DNA from: Paludibacteraceae bacterium
GTDB taxonomy: Bacteria; Bacteroidota; Bacteroidia; Bacteroidales; Paludibacteraceae
DNA length: 64,000 bases
Reading direction: 5' to 3'
Assembly: GCA_031292565.1 (NCBI GenBank)
Contig: JARLGW010000010.1
Location: 186,001-250,000, forward strand
Shown here: piece after piece, positions 25,382 through 34,092 of the stretch
Layout: every line of letters begins with the position of its first letter
Numbering within the stretch: the stretch's first letter is position 1
Notes under the pieces: model-generated
The model's database searches: none
The model's input: the letters and a program-made list of their open reading frames with translations, nothing else
Told to the model about the DNA's origin: nothing
Position numbers and translations under genes: made by a program

Positions 25382-28300
25382 ATGAAAAGATTAATCATAT
25401 TCGTAGCCCTTTTCCTGAGCATCCAGCTGATGCTGCAGGCAAAAGATGTGGTAAACCCATCCGGTGGATTGCAGTTTACTTCCTCAGGCCATATCCTAAT
25501 GTTTCAAAAACAAGGCATCACCGTGGCTTCCGCGAGCCATGCCATGAACGTGAAGTTTGTCAACGCCCGGAGCGTAGCTCCCCAAGGTGCAGATTCTGCG
25601 GCCACAACACCAGCTTCTTCCCAAGTTCTTTCCGACACTTCCCTCCAAGGTTTCAAGCCGGGTGGAAAGGATAAAGCTGCCCCATTGAGCCGGGTAACTT
25701 ATTCGCAATTGTGGAAGGGCGTAACCGTGATATACAACGCCTCCCCGGGAGGCATTTACGAGAGCACGTATCAGCTCGACCCCGTGGGCAACACCACCAA
25801 CGTGGGGAAGATACGCTTACAATATAACCGCTCCATCAGCCTGGACAGTACCGGCAATCTGGTAATTCATTACCCTATGGGCACCTTGACCGAAAGTGCC
25901 CCCGTGGCCTGGCAAATGATAGATGGAAAAAAAGTACCCGTACCGGTAGCCTACAAACTTTATGACCACAACCGGGTGGGCTTTATATTAGGTACCTGCA
26001 AGGCAGGTATCCCCGTAACAATAGACCCGACATTAACCTGGAATACTTTTCTGGGGGGGAGCAGTGATGATTACTGTTTCGGAATTGCAGTGGATGCTTC
26101 AGGTAACGTATATGTATGCGGACAGAGTGCTACCACCTGGGGGGCACCCATACGAGCTTTCAGTGGCGGTAACTATGATGGATTCGTAGCAAAACTCACC
26201 TCTGCAGGTGTCCTAAGCTGGAACACATTTTTGGGTGGTACCGGAGATGATATCTGTCGCGGAATAGCGTTGGATGCTTCGGCTAATGTGTATGTAGTCG
26301 GTTATAGCAATGCCACCTGGGGGTCACCCATACGAGCTTTCTCCGGTAGTTATGATAATGGATTCGCGGCCAAACTCACATCTGCCGGCACCCTAAGCTG
26401 GAATACATTTTTAGGGGGTACAGGAGATGATTTAGGTTCCGGAATAACCGTGGATGCTTCGGGCAACGTGTATGTATGCGGACAGAGTGGTGCCTCCTGG
26501 GGAACACCCATACGGGCTTACTCCAGTGACGTTGACGGTTTCGTGGCCAAACTCACCTCCACCGGCATCCTAAGCTGGAATACATTTCTAGGGGGTACAG
26601 GAACTGATTTCTGTTATGGAATAACCGTGGATGCTTCGGGCAACGTATATGTATGTGGCGAGAGTAATGCCACCTGGGGAGCACCTATACGGGCTTACAC
26701 CAGTGGCCGGGATGGATTCGTGGCAAAACTCACCTCCACCGGTGCCCTAAGTTGGAATACATTTCTAGGGGGCACTGGGATAGAGTCCTGTCGTGGAATA
26801 GCGTTAGATGCCTCGACTAATGTGTATGTATGTGGTTTTAGCGATACCTGGGGGACACCCATACGAGATTACACCTCTTCCCCCTTTGGTGGTGATGGAT
26901 TCGTGGCAAAACTCACCTCCGCCGGTGCCCTAATCTGGAATACATTTCTAGGGGGTATCAAGGATGATTACGGTTGGGGAATAGCGTTGGATGCCTCGGC
27001 TAATATATATGTATGTGGTTATAGCAATGCCTCCTGGGGGACACCTATAAATGCATACACTAAATACGATGATGGATTCGTGGCACAGCTCTCCCCTGCC
27101 GGTATCCTAAGTTGGAATACATTTTTAGGGGGTACTGGATATGATGAAAGTTACGGAATAGCATTAGATGCCTCGGCTAATGTGTATATATGCGGACAGA
27201 GCGCTGTCACCTGGGGGTCACCTAAACGGGCTTTCGGCGGTAACGGTGATGGATTCGTGGCTAAAATTCTAACGCCACCGGCAGTATCCACGCAGGCAGC
27301 AACGGCAGTAAACTTCACCACCGCCACGCTCAACGGCAACATCTCCAGTTTTGGTGGTACCAGTTCGGCTACCGCCTATGGTTTTTGCTATAGCAGCACG
27401 AATACGACTCCTACCACAGCCGACGTCCTCGTTAATTTAGGTACAACTTCCACCAAGGGTGCTTATAGCTCATCCCGTACCGGATTAACCCTCGGCACAA
27501 CTTATTATGTGCGAGCCTATGCCACAAATAGCTACGGTACCAGCTATGGCACTGTGGTTACTTTTAAAACGCTAGCTTCACCAACTGTAACAAGTGCGGC
27601 TGTAACAAACATAACTGCTACCTCTGCAACAGGCAATGGCAACATATCCGACCTCGGCGGTCCGGCTTCGGTAACTGCCTACGGGGTGTGTTATAGTAAA
27701 ATTCATACGGCGCCTACTATTTCCGATAGTATTGTTAACAATGGTGCTACCACTACTACAGGTGCTTTTACCTCTTCCATCACGGGGTTAAGCCAAAATA
27801 CTACTTATTACGTACGGGCTTATGCTACCAATTCCACAGGTACTTCTTACGGAAACATGGTTAGCTTTATCACCTTAACCTTGCCTACTCTTGCTATTAA
27901 GTCGGTAAGCAGTATTTCCAATACAAATGCCATTGCCAACTGGAGCATAACCAATTTGGGCAACCCAGCCAGCGTTACTGCTTGCGGAGTGTGCTGGAGC
28001 AATACAAACTCATCACCTACCATAGCTGATGCTAAAATTGACAAAGGTGCCAAGTCTGCCGCGGGAGCTTTTGCCGATACGCTAAAGGGGTTGACTAAAA
28101 ACACCACCTACTACGTGCGGGCTTATACCATAAATGCTGCCGGTACTGCCTATGGTGCAGTAGTAAGCTTTTCCACCATTCCGCAATGTTTCACATATAC
28201 CATTCAAAATGAGGTGCAAACTTCGGACAAAACGTTGGAGTTTGACTTATATCTGTTGAATACCGATGCTGCTACGCCTATACAAATAGCATCTGTTCAG

Positions 28301-29851
28301 TCTGGTGTTTTTGTTAATGCTGCTATTGCAAATGGGGGGACTATTACAGCTTCTATTGTTTCCGGTTCATCGGATATGAGTTCGAGCCAACAACCGTCTG
28401 CTATTAGTAGTATAACAAGTGGTAGTGGGTATTATGTAAGAATTGCGGCTGAAAATTACCCGGGGTGTGGCAATGGAACCATCATGAGTACTACCTTTCC
28501 AGGCACAAGGGTGTGCAGGGTAAAGCTCTCCAATACCAATGCGTTCAGTTCAACTAAAGCCAATATGGATTTTAATTTCTCTACAATTCCTTATCCTACA
28601 AAAGTGTTTTATTATCAGTCGAGCTGTTCTAACATAGCTTCTATTCAACTGGTTACAAATTCAATCAATTGTTATAGATCTAGCTCTGCAAACAATCCTA
28701 CTTTAAATAGTTTGCCTACCGTAAGTACCGATTCTGTTATCAATGTTAACTCCAGCTCGGTTACTGCTAACGGTACGATAACAGCAAGTGGATCGCCTTT
28801 CCCTACGCAACTGGGTTTCGTGTATAGCTCGTCGGCAACTTTTTCCAACCCAACTACGGTTACTTGTTCTGCAGGTACTTCGGGGGTATTCACCTCTTCT
28901 ATTACTGGATTAAGTGCCGGCTCTACCTATTATGTGAAAGCTTTTGCTTCTAATGCTGCCGGAACGGTTTATGGTGATGTGATACAATTCTCAATTCCAA
29001 CTATAAGTATAAGTTATACTACACCAAATTCTTTCTCTACCGGGGTGCCGATAACAGCTCTTAGCCCAACGGTTGCTGGGACGATAATCGGCTACAGTGT
29101 TTCGCCTGCTTTACCAGCCGGATTGTCTATGGACGTTACAACAGGTGTTATTAGCGGAACGCCAACGGCAGGAAGTGCTGCTACTGATTATACGGTAATA
29201 GGGACTTATTCCAGTGGAAGCATTAGTACAGTTGTTAACATTTCCGTAACGAGCATTATCAAACAGCTATCGGTTAAAGCCTATTTGGAAGGTTTATGGA
29301 GTAATGCTAATGCTAATATGAATCAATGCAAGTATGAAAATGGCACGGCGGTGTTCACTTCTGACGTAGATACGGTAATCGTGGAGTTGCATAGCTCTTC
29401 TTCGTATTCCAATATCGTGTACAGTCTGCATAATGTATATATCGGCCAAGATGGCAATATTCATAGCAGCAGTTTAACTTACTTGGAAATACCTAGCAAC
29501 TACAATGGAAGCTATTACATTACGGTAAAAACCCGTAACCATTTGGCTACTACTTCGGCTTCGGCTGTTTCTTTTGCCGGTAACAGTATAAGTTATGATT
29601 TTACTACTGCTGCAAGTATGGCTTATGGTAGTAACATGAAACTACTTGCTACTGGGGTATATGGTTTCTATGCCGGTGATGTGAACCAGGATGGAATTAT
29701 TAATGCCTCTGATGGTGCCGCTATTCAAACACTCTCTGACAACTTTATAAATGGGTATTATCCTGAAGATGTTGATGGCGATGGTTCTATAAACTCTACT
29801 GATGGACATTTTGTTGATAATAATAATTTAATTTCTGTTTCGCATCCTTAA
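25382..29851 (+). CDS. Giant secreted SBBP / FN3 / cohesin-like / dockerin-like protein
   Basis: A 1489-residue protein. Signal peptide, then an N-terminal domain (about 20-215). Seven SBBP repeats follow with core WNTFLGGTGDD and DASGNVYVCG (about 220-640), predicting a beta-propeller. Then three FN3-like repeats (about 640-930), a cohesin-like domain (about 935-1095, NEVQTSDKTLEFDLYLLNTD, matching the neighbouring small proteins), another FN3-like repeat, an Ig-like domain (about 1208-1290) and a C-terminal module with dockerin-type loops DVNQDGIINASDG and DVDGDGSINSTDG. I chose ATG 25382; the longer frame adds 11 residues before a good signal peptide. Its N-terminal half is paralogous to the adhesin at 47.5 kb. 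Confidence 0.85.
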   Translation: MKRLIIFVALFLSIQLMLQAKDVVNPSGGLQFTSSGHILMFQKQGITVASASHAMNVKFVNARSVAPQGADSAATTPASSQVLSDTSLQGFKPGGKDKAAPLSRVTYSQLWKGVTVIYNASPGGIYESTYQLDPVGNTTNVGKIRLQYNRSISLDSTGNLVIHYPMGTLTESAPVAWQMIDGKKVPVPVAYKLYDHNRVGFILGTCKAGIPVTIDPTLTWNTFLGGSSDDYCFGIAVDASGNVYVCGQSATTWGAPIRAFSGGNYDGFVAKLTSAGVLSWNTFLGGTGDDICRGIALDASANVYVVGYSNATWGSPIRAFSGSYDNGFAAKLTSAGTLSWNTFLGGTGDDLGSGITVDASGNVYVCGQSGASWGTPIRAYSSDVDGFVAKLTSTGILSWNTFLGGTGTDFCYGITVDASGNVYVCGESNATWGAPIRAYTSGRDGFVAKLTSTGALSWNTFLGGTGIESCRGIALDASTNVYVCGFSDTWGTPIRDYTSSPFGGDGFVAKLTSAGALIWNTFLGGIKDDYGWGIALDASANIYVCGYSNASWGTPINAYTKYDDGFVAQLSPAGILSWNTFLGGTGYDESYGIALDASANVYICGQSAVTWGSPKRAFGGNGDGFVAKILTPPAVSTQAATAVNFTTATLNGNISSFGGTSSATAYGFCYSSTNTTPTTADVLVNLGTTSTKGAYSSSRTGLTLGTTYYVRAYATNSYGTSYGTVVTFKTLASPTVTSAAVTNITATSATGNGNISDLGGPASVTAYGVCYSKIHTAPTISDSIVNNGATTTTGAFTSSITGLSQNTTYYVRAYATNSTGTSYGNMVSFITLTLPTLAIKSVSSISNTNAIANWSITNLGNPASVTACGVCWSNTNSSPTIADAKIDKGAKSAAGAFADTLKGLTKNTTYYVRAYTINAAGTAYGAVVSFSTIPQCFTYTIQNEVQTSDKTLEFDLYLLNTDAATPIQIASVQSGVFVNAAIANGGTITASIVSGSSDMSSSQQPSAISSITSGSGYYVRIAAENYPGCGNGTIMSTTFPGTRVCRVKLSNTNAFSSTKANMDFNFSTIPYPTKVFYYQSSCSNIASIQLVTNSINCYRSSSANNPTLNSLPTVSTDSVINVNSSSVTANGTITASGSPFPTQLGFVYSSSATFSNPTTVTCSAGTSGVFTSSITGLSAGSTYYVKAFASNAAGTVYGDVIQFSIPTISISYTTPNSFSTGVPITALSPTVAGTIIGYSVSPALPAGLSMDVTTGVISGTPTAGSAATDYTVIGTYSSGSISTVVNISVTSIIKQLSVKAYLEGLWSNANANMNQCKYENGTAVFTSDVDTVIVELHSSSSYSNIVYSLHNVYIGQDGNIHSSSLTYLEIPSNYNGSYYITVKTRNHLATTSASAVSFAGNSISYDFTTAASMAYGSNMKLLATGVYGFYAGDVNQDGIINASDGAAIQTLSDNFINGYYPEDVDGDGSINSTDGHFVDNNNLISVSHP
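26030..27250 (+). repeat. Seven tandem SBBP-coding repeats
   Basis: DNA units of about 175-185 bp, each coding WNTFLGG and a DASxNVYVCG block. They are similar enough at DNA level to recombine and change copy number. The coding frame is kept through all units. Confidence 0.85.
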
Positions 29852-29861
29852 ATATTATTGT

Positions 29862-29902
29862 GTAGAAGGAGGATTTTTATATTCTTCTTCTACTCTTTTT
29901 TT
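29862..29902 (+). terminator. Terminator after the giant SBBP gene
   Basis: Stem GTAGAAG (29862-29868) / CTTCTAC (29887-29893) then TCTTTTTTT. It lies 11 bp after the stop codon. Confidence 0.7.
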
Positions 29903-29932
29903 AATACTTTAATCTTTAAAAACTTTACGTGT

Positions 29933-31048
29933 ATGAAAAAATCTGTGAGAAAATTAGTTTTAATTACGGCATTAATTGTCTGTGCCAACTTATCTGCTGA
30001 AGCGCAAAGCGTTAGCTACACTATCAGAAACGAGGTGCAAACCTCCGACAGGACATTGGAGTTTGATTTATTTCTGTTAAGCACTGATGCGGCTATTCCG
30101 ATTCAAATAGCTGAATTTCAGGCGGGTATTTACGTTAACCCGAACATTGAAAACGGGGGTACTATTTCGGCTTCTATTGTTCCGAGTGCTTCGGATATGA
30201 AACCGAGCCAACAGCCCATGGCTATTACGTATGCTTCCAATTGTGTGAAAATAGCTACCCGAATGTATCCCGGTTGTGGCAACGGGACGGTTATTAGTGC
30301 TTCTGCTCTTGGCACTAAGTTGTGCAGGGTAAGGCTTACCAATTCGGTTGTTTTTGCTTCCGAAAAAGCAAATTTGGGTTTCAACTTTTCTCCTCGTCCG
30401 TATGATTCGAGACTGTTTTATTACAATTCTAACTGCGTGAGTACGCAATTGACCACGAACGCCACGAACTGCTATAGCTTGGCTTCAAACTCGGTACTGA
30501 ATTCTTTGCCTTCGGTAAGTACTGATTCTGTTAACCAAATCAATGCTTATACCTCGAAAGTGAAGGGGTCTGTTAGTGCGTTGGGATCTCCATTCGCTAC
30601 CGAACATGGGTTTGTGTATAGTACTATGCACAGATTGCCTACGTTATCGGACAGTGTGGTTTACTTGGGTACCGACTCTGTGGCTGATTCTTTCTCCAAA
30701 ACTTTAAGCGGACTTGCTTCGGGTACGTTCTATGTTCGGGCGTTTGCCTCGAATGAAGTGGGTACTGTTTATGGTGATTTCCTGTCTTTTAAGAGCGCCA
30801 AACTAAGCTCGGAATTATCTCCGGCCAATCCGAAAGTTTTTGTGGCTTCGGATAAACTGACTATTGATTTGTCGGCTTGCAATAATGAGACTTATACTGC
30901 TTATTTATTGGATGGGAATGGGCATACCGTTTGGAGCAAATCTTTGTCGGGTGGCAGTTCTTACTCGTATGGGTTGCCAGGTAGGGGTGTGTATCTGGTG
31001 AACTTGATTTCATCGGATGGACAAAAGGCTTACAAAATTGTATTTTGA
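29933..31048 (+). CDS. Secreted cohesin-like protein with FN3-like insert and T9SS-type C-terminus (second copy)
   Basis: A 371-residue protein. Signal peptide ends EAQ. Residues about 25-185 match the protein at 21745 almost residue for residue (YTIRNEVQTSDRTLEFDLFL). An FN3-like segment (about 195-285, LGSPFATEHGFVYSTMHRLP, TFYVRAFASNEVGTVYGD) is present here and missing in the first copy. The C-terminal sorting-like domain is the same. The 20 bp before the ATG (AACTTTACGTGT) is also shared, so promoter-proximal DNA was duplicated together with the gene. I chose the ATG at 29933; the longer frame adds 25 residues that look like intergenic sequence. Confidence 0.75.
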   Translation: MKKSVRKLVLITALIVCANLSAEAQSVSYTIRNEVQTSDRTLEFDLFLLSTDAAIPIQIAEFQAGIYVNPNIENGGTISASIVPSASDMKPSQQPMAITYASNCVKIATRMYPGCGNGTVISASALGTKLCRVRLTNSVVFASEKANLGFNFSPRPYDSRLFYYNSNCVSTQLTTNATNCYSLASNSVLNSLPSVSTDSVNQINAYTSKVKGSVSALGSPFATEHGFVYSTMHRLPTLSDSVVYLGTDSVADSFSKTLSGLASGTFYVRAFASNEVGTVYGDFLSFKSAKLSSELSPANPKVFVASDKLTIDLSACNNETYTAYLLDGNGHTVWSKSLSGGSSYSYGLPGRGVYLVNLISSDGQKAYKIVF

Positions 31049-31101
31049 TTATAAATCAAACAAATATTAGTTTCTTATTAAAACCATAAAAATAAACAGT
31101 T

Positions 31102-33999
31102 ATGAAAAAAATATTCTTCTTAATTGTCCTTTGTCTAGGTATTGGGCAAATTGTACAGGCTGCAACTATGCGGGTGATACTGGATGGTATTCGTAGTATA
31201 ACTCAGACAACGGCTTCGGCATATATAACCCTTCAAAATGATTCTTCTGAATCCATTCTGTTCACCTCTGGAGTATGTTACAGTTCAACTAACATGAATC
31301 CAAGCATTTCAGACAGTAAATTTGGAGGTTCTGGAACTATCGAAGTGAGTGCCAATACTCCCCAAGAAAAAACAGTTTCTATATCGGGTTTAACAGCAAA
31401 TACAACTTACTACATAAGGGCATTCATGACATCAAATGCTTTAGGCAAAACATTTTATGGAGTTGTGGATACATTAAAAACACCTCCATATACTAGCAAT
31501 GCTTTGTATTTCGATGGGACAAATGATTATATAGCTATTCCTGACAACAGTAAATTAGATTTAACCTCTGACTATACCATTACCGCCTGGGTGAAACCCG
31601 AGAATTTTAATTATTTAGCTGGAATTGTGTCAAAATATCATACTCCAGCCACTCCAAGTTATGTTTTAAGACTAGGCCGTTATTCTCCTTATCAAGCATT
31701 TAATTTTGATGAAAAAAACACTTCCAGTAATACTCTTTTAACTTCAAACACATGGTATCATGTAGCTGCGGTAAAAAGTGGAACGACACGGACTCTTTAT
31801 GTAAACGGATCGGCCGTAAGCCTAACAGACACTGCGAGTTTTACTCCTGTAGCAAATGGAGATTCTCTTCTAATAGGACTTGACTATAGAATGGACAAAC
31901 GTTTTTTCAACGGCCTGATAGATGAGGTGAGCATTTGGAGCAAAGCTCTTTCTCAAAGTGAGATACAATCAGGTATGAGTAATGGTTTCTCTGGAAGTGC
32001 AACAAACCTGGTGGCCTATTACAAGTTCGATCAGGGAACGCCCTCCGGCACCAATACAAGCATAACCACGTTAAACGATGCTTCAGCCAATGGACTAACC
32101 GGGTATTTAAGAAATATGGCTCTTACAGGTAGCTCTTCCAACTTTGTTACAGGAGTATATTTGGGACCAACTGTAATTAATAAATTTAGCACTACCAAAT
32201 ATGTTAAAAGCATAACCGCAACAGGTGCTTCTGTATGGGAAAGTGCTTATATACAAACAAGTAATACCAGCAGCACCACCGAGAGCCATACATACAGATA
32301 TGGGGTATGTTGGAGTAGCACAAATTCCAATCCAACAATTTCCAATTCAACTTATCAATCACAATCTGCTGCCCATGGAACAATAATAGGAAATGACTTA
32401 AGGGCTAATTCCGATGTTGTTGAAAAGCTAGGGTCTTTAACATCCGGTACCACGTATTATACTAGAGTCTATTTAACTATAGACAATAATACTTATTATG
32501 GTGATGTTATCTCATTCAAAACCTTAATTATCCCTACAGTTACTACCTCGGCGGTTAGCAGCGTTGGCACTACCACAGCTACCGGCAACGGTAATATCAC
32601 CGACTTGGGTAGCCCTGCCAACGTAACCGCTTACGGGGTATGCTGGAGTAGTACCGCTACCACACCAACCGTGTCAAACAGCATGGTGAACAACGGAACA
32701 AAAACTACCACGGGTGTCTTTACGTCTTCCATGACAGGACTAACACCCGGTACAACTTATTATGTACGGGCTTATGCTACTAACTCTACAGGTACGGCTT
32801 ATGGTAGTGTAGTAACTTTCAAGACACTGGCTACACCAACCATAACGAGTGCCGCGGTAACGAATATAAGTACTGCCACTGCTACCGGCAACGGCAATAT
32901 ATCCAACCTTGGCAACCCGGCCTCGGTAACTGCTTACGGGGTGTGCTGGAGCAGTTCTAACAAAGTGCCTACTATTTCGGATGGACACGTAACTAATGGC
33001 AGCATAGCTACCACGGGTGCTTTTGCTTCTTCCATAACAGGGTTAAGTGAAAAAACCACTTACTATGTACGAGCTTATGCCACAAATGCCACAGGAACGT
33101 CCTACGGGGATACGGTGAAATTCACAACTACAAGTATTCTGCCCACAAGCATCAGCTATACCACACCGAACTCATTCCCTGTTGGAACCGCTATAATGGC
33201 TCTTAGCCCAGCGGTTGTGGGTGGCATGCCAATAACCGGGTACAGTGTTTCGCCTGCTTTACCCGCCGGATTGTCTATAAACGCTACAACAGGTATTATT
33301 AGCGGAACGCCAACTGCAGCAAGTGTTGCTACTAATTATACGGTAACCGCTACTAATTCAGGAGGTAGCATTAGTACCATTGTTAACATTACCGTTACAA
33401 GCACTACCAAACTGTTATCGGTTAAAGCCTATTTGGAAGGTGTATGGAATGGTACTAATATGAATCAATGCAAGGATGCAAATGCTACTCCGGTATTTAC
33501 TTCGGCTGTAGATACGGTAACTGTAGAATTGCATAGCTCTTCTTCGTATTCCACCATCGTGTACAGTATGCATGGTGTATATATCGGCCAAGATGGTAAT
33601 ATCTATAGTGGTAGCCTAACTTACATGGAAGTACCTGGCAGTTACAGCGATAGTTATTACATTACGGTGAAAACCCGTAACCATTTAGCTACTACTTCGG
33701 CTTCGGCTGTTTCTTTTGCGGGAAGTAGCATCAGTTATGATTTTACTACCGCGGCAAGTATGGCTTATGGTAGTAACATGAAACAGCTATCCACGGGGAT
33801 ATATGGTTTCTATGCCGGTGATGTTAATCAAGATGGAGCTATTGATGCTACTGATGGGACTATGGTCAGTACTCTGGCCGACAACTTTACGACGGGTTAT
33901 CTACCTGAAGATCTTAATGGCGATGGCTCTGTAGACGGTAGCGATGTTTCTCTTGTTGATAACAACGATAATGGTTCCATTTCCGTTTCGCACCCTTAA
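31102..33999 (+). CDS. Secreted LamG / FN3-like / Ig-like protein with dockerin-like end (second copy)
   Basis: A 965-residue paralogue of the protein at 22666 in the same domain order: signal peptide (1-20), LamG (about 130-300, ALYFDGTNDYIAIPDNS), FN3-like repeats (about 385-680, one more than in the first copy), Ig-like (about 690-770, LPAGLSINATTGIISGTPT), and a module ending in the calcium loops DVNQDGAIDATDG and DLNGDGSVDGSDV and in SVSHP. It closes the five-gene cluster and runs into a bidirectional terminator. Confidence 0.82.
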   Translation: MKKIFFLIVLCLGIGQIVQAATMRVILDGIRSITQTTASAYITLQNDSSESILFTSGVCYSSTNMNPSISDSKFGGSGTIEVSANTPQEKTVSISGLTANTTYYIRAFMTSNALGKTFYGVVDTLKTPPYTSNALYFDGTNDYIAIPDNSKLDLTSDYTITAWVKPENFNYLAGIVSKYHTPATPSYVLRLGRYSPYQAFNFDEKNTSSNTLLTSNTWYHVAAVKSGTTRTLYVNGSAVSLTDTASFTPVANGDSLLIGLDYRMDKRFFNGLIDEVSIWSKALSQSEIQSGMSNGFSGSATNLVAYYKFDQGTPSGTNTSITTLNDASANGLTGYLRNMALTGSSSNFVTGVYLGPTVINKFSTTKYVKSITATGASVWESAYIQTSNTSSTTESHTYRYGVCWSSTNSNPTISNSTYQSQSAAHGTIIGNDLRANSDVVEKLGSLTSGTTYYTRVYLTIDNNTYYGDVISFKTLIIPTVTTSAVSSVGTTTATGNGNITDLGSPANVTAYGVCWSSTATTPTVSNSMVNNGTKTTTGVFTSSMTGLTPGTTYYVRAYATNSTGTAYGSVVTFKTLATPTITSAAVTNISTATATGNGNISNLGNPASVTAYGVCWSSSNKVPTISDGHVTNGSIATTGAFASSITGLSEKTTYYVRAYATNATGTSYGDTVKFTTTSILPTSISYTTPNSFPVGTAIMALSPAVVGGMPITGYSVSPALPAGLSINATTGIISGTPTAASVATNYTVTATNSGGSISTIVNITVTSTTKLLSVKAYLEGVWNGTNMNQCKDANATPVFTSAVDTVTVELHSSSSYSTIVYSMHGVYIGQDGNIYSGSLTYMEVPGSYSDSYYITVKTRNHLATTSASAVSFAGSSISYDFTTAASMAYGSNMKQLSTGIYGFYAGDVNQDGAIDATDGTMVSTLADNFTTGYLPEDLNGDGSVDGSDVSLVDNNDNGSISVSHP

Positions 34000-34004
34000 T
34001 AAAT

Positions 34005-34042
34005 AAAAATAGAGGAGAGAATATTTCCTTTCCTCTATTTTT
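34005..34042. terminator. Bidirectional terminator between convergent genes
   Basis: A perfect 12-bp stem AAAAATAGAGGA (34005-34016) / TCCTCTATTTTT (34031-34042), A-rich on one side and T-rich on the other. It can end the rightward gene at 33999 and the leftward usher-like gene whose stop is at 34093. Confidence 0.8.
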
Positions 34043-34092
34043 CAAATTCAATTTCTGATTATTTATTGGTTGCTCTTAAAATTTAAAACAAA

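Noticed and set aside
26030-27250. Regular ~180-bp repeats considered as a CRISPR array
   Set aside because: Unit length is far too long, there are no constant repeats with unique spacers, and the units code for SBBP repeats in frame.
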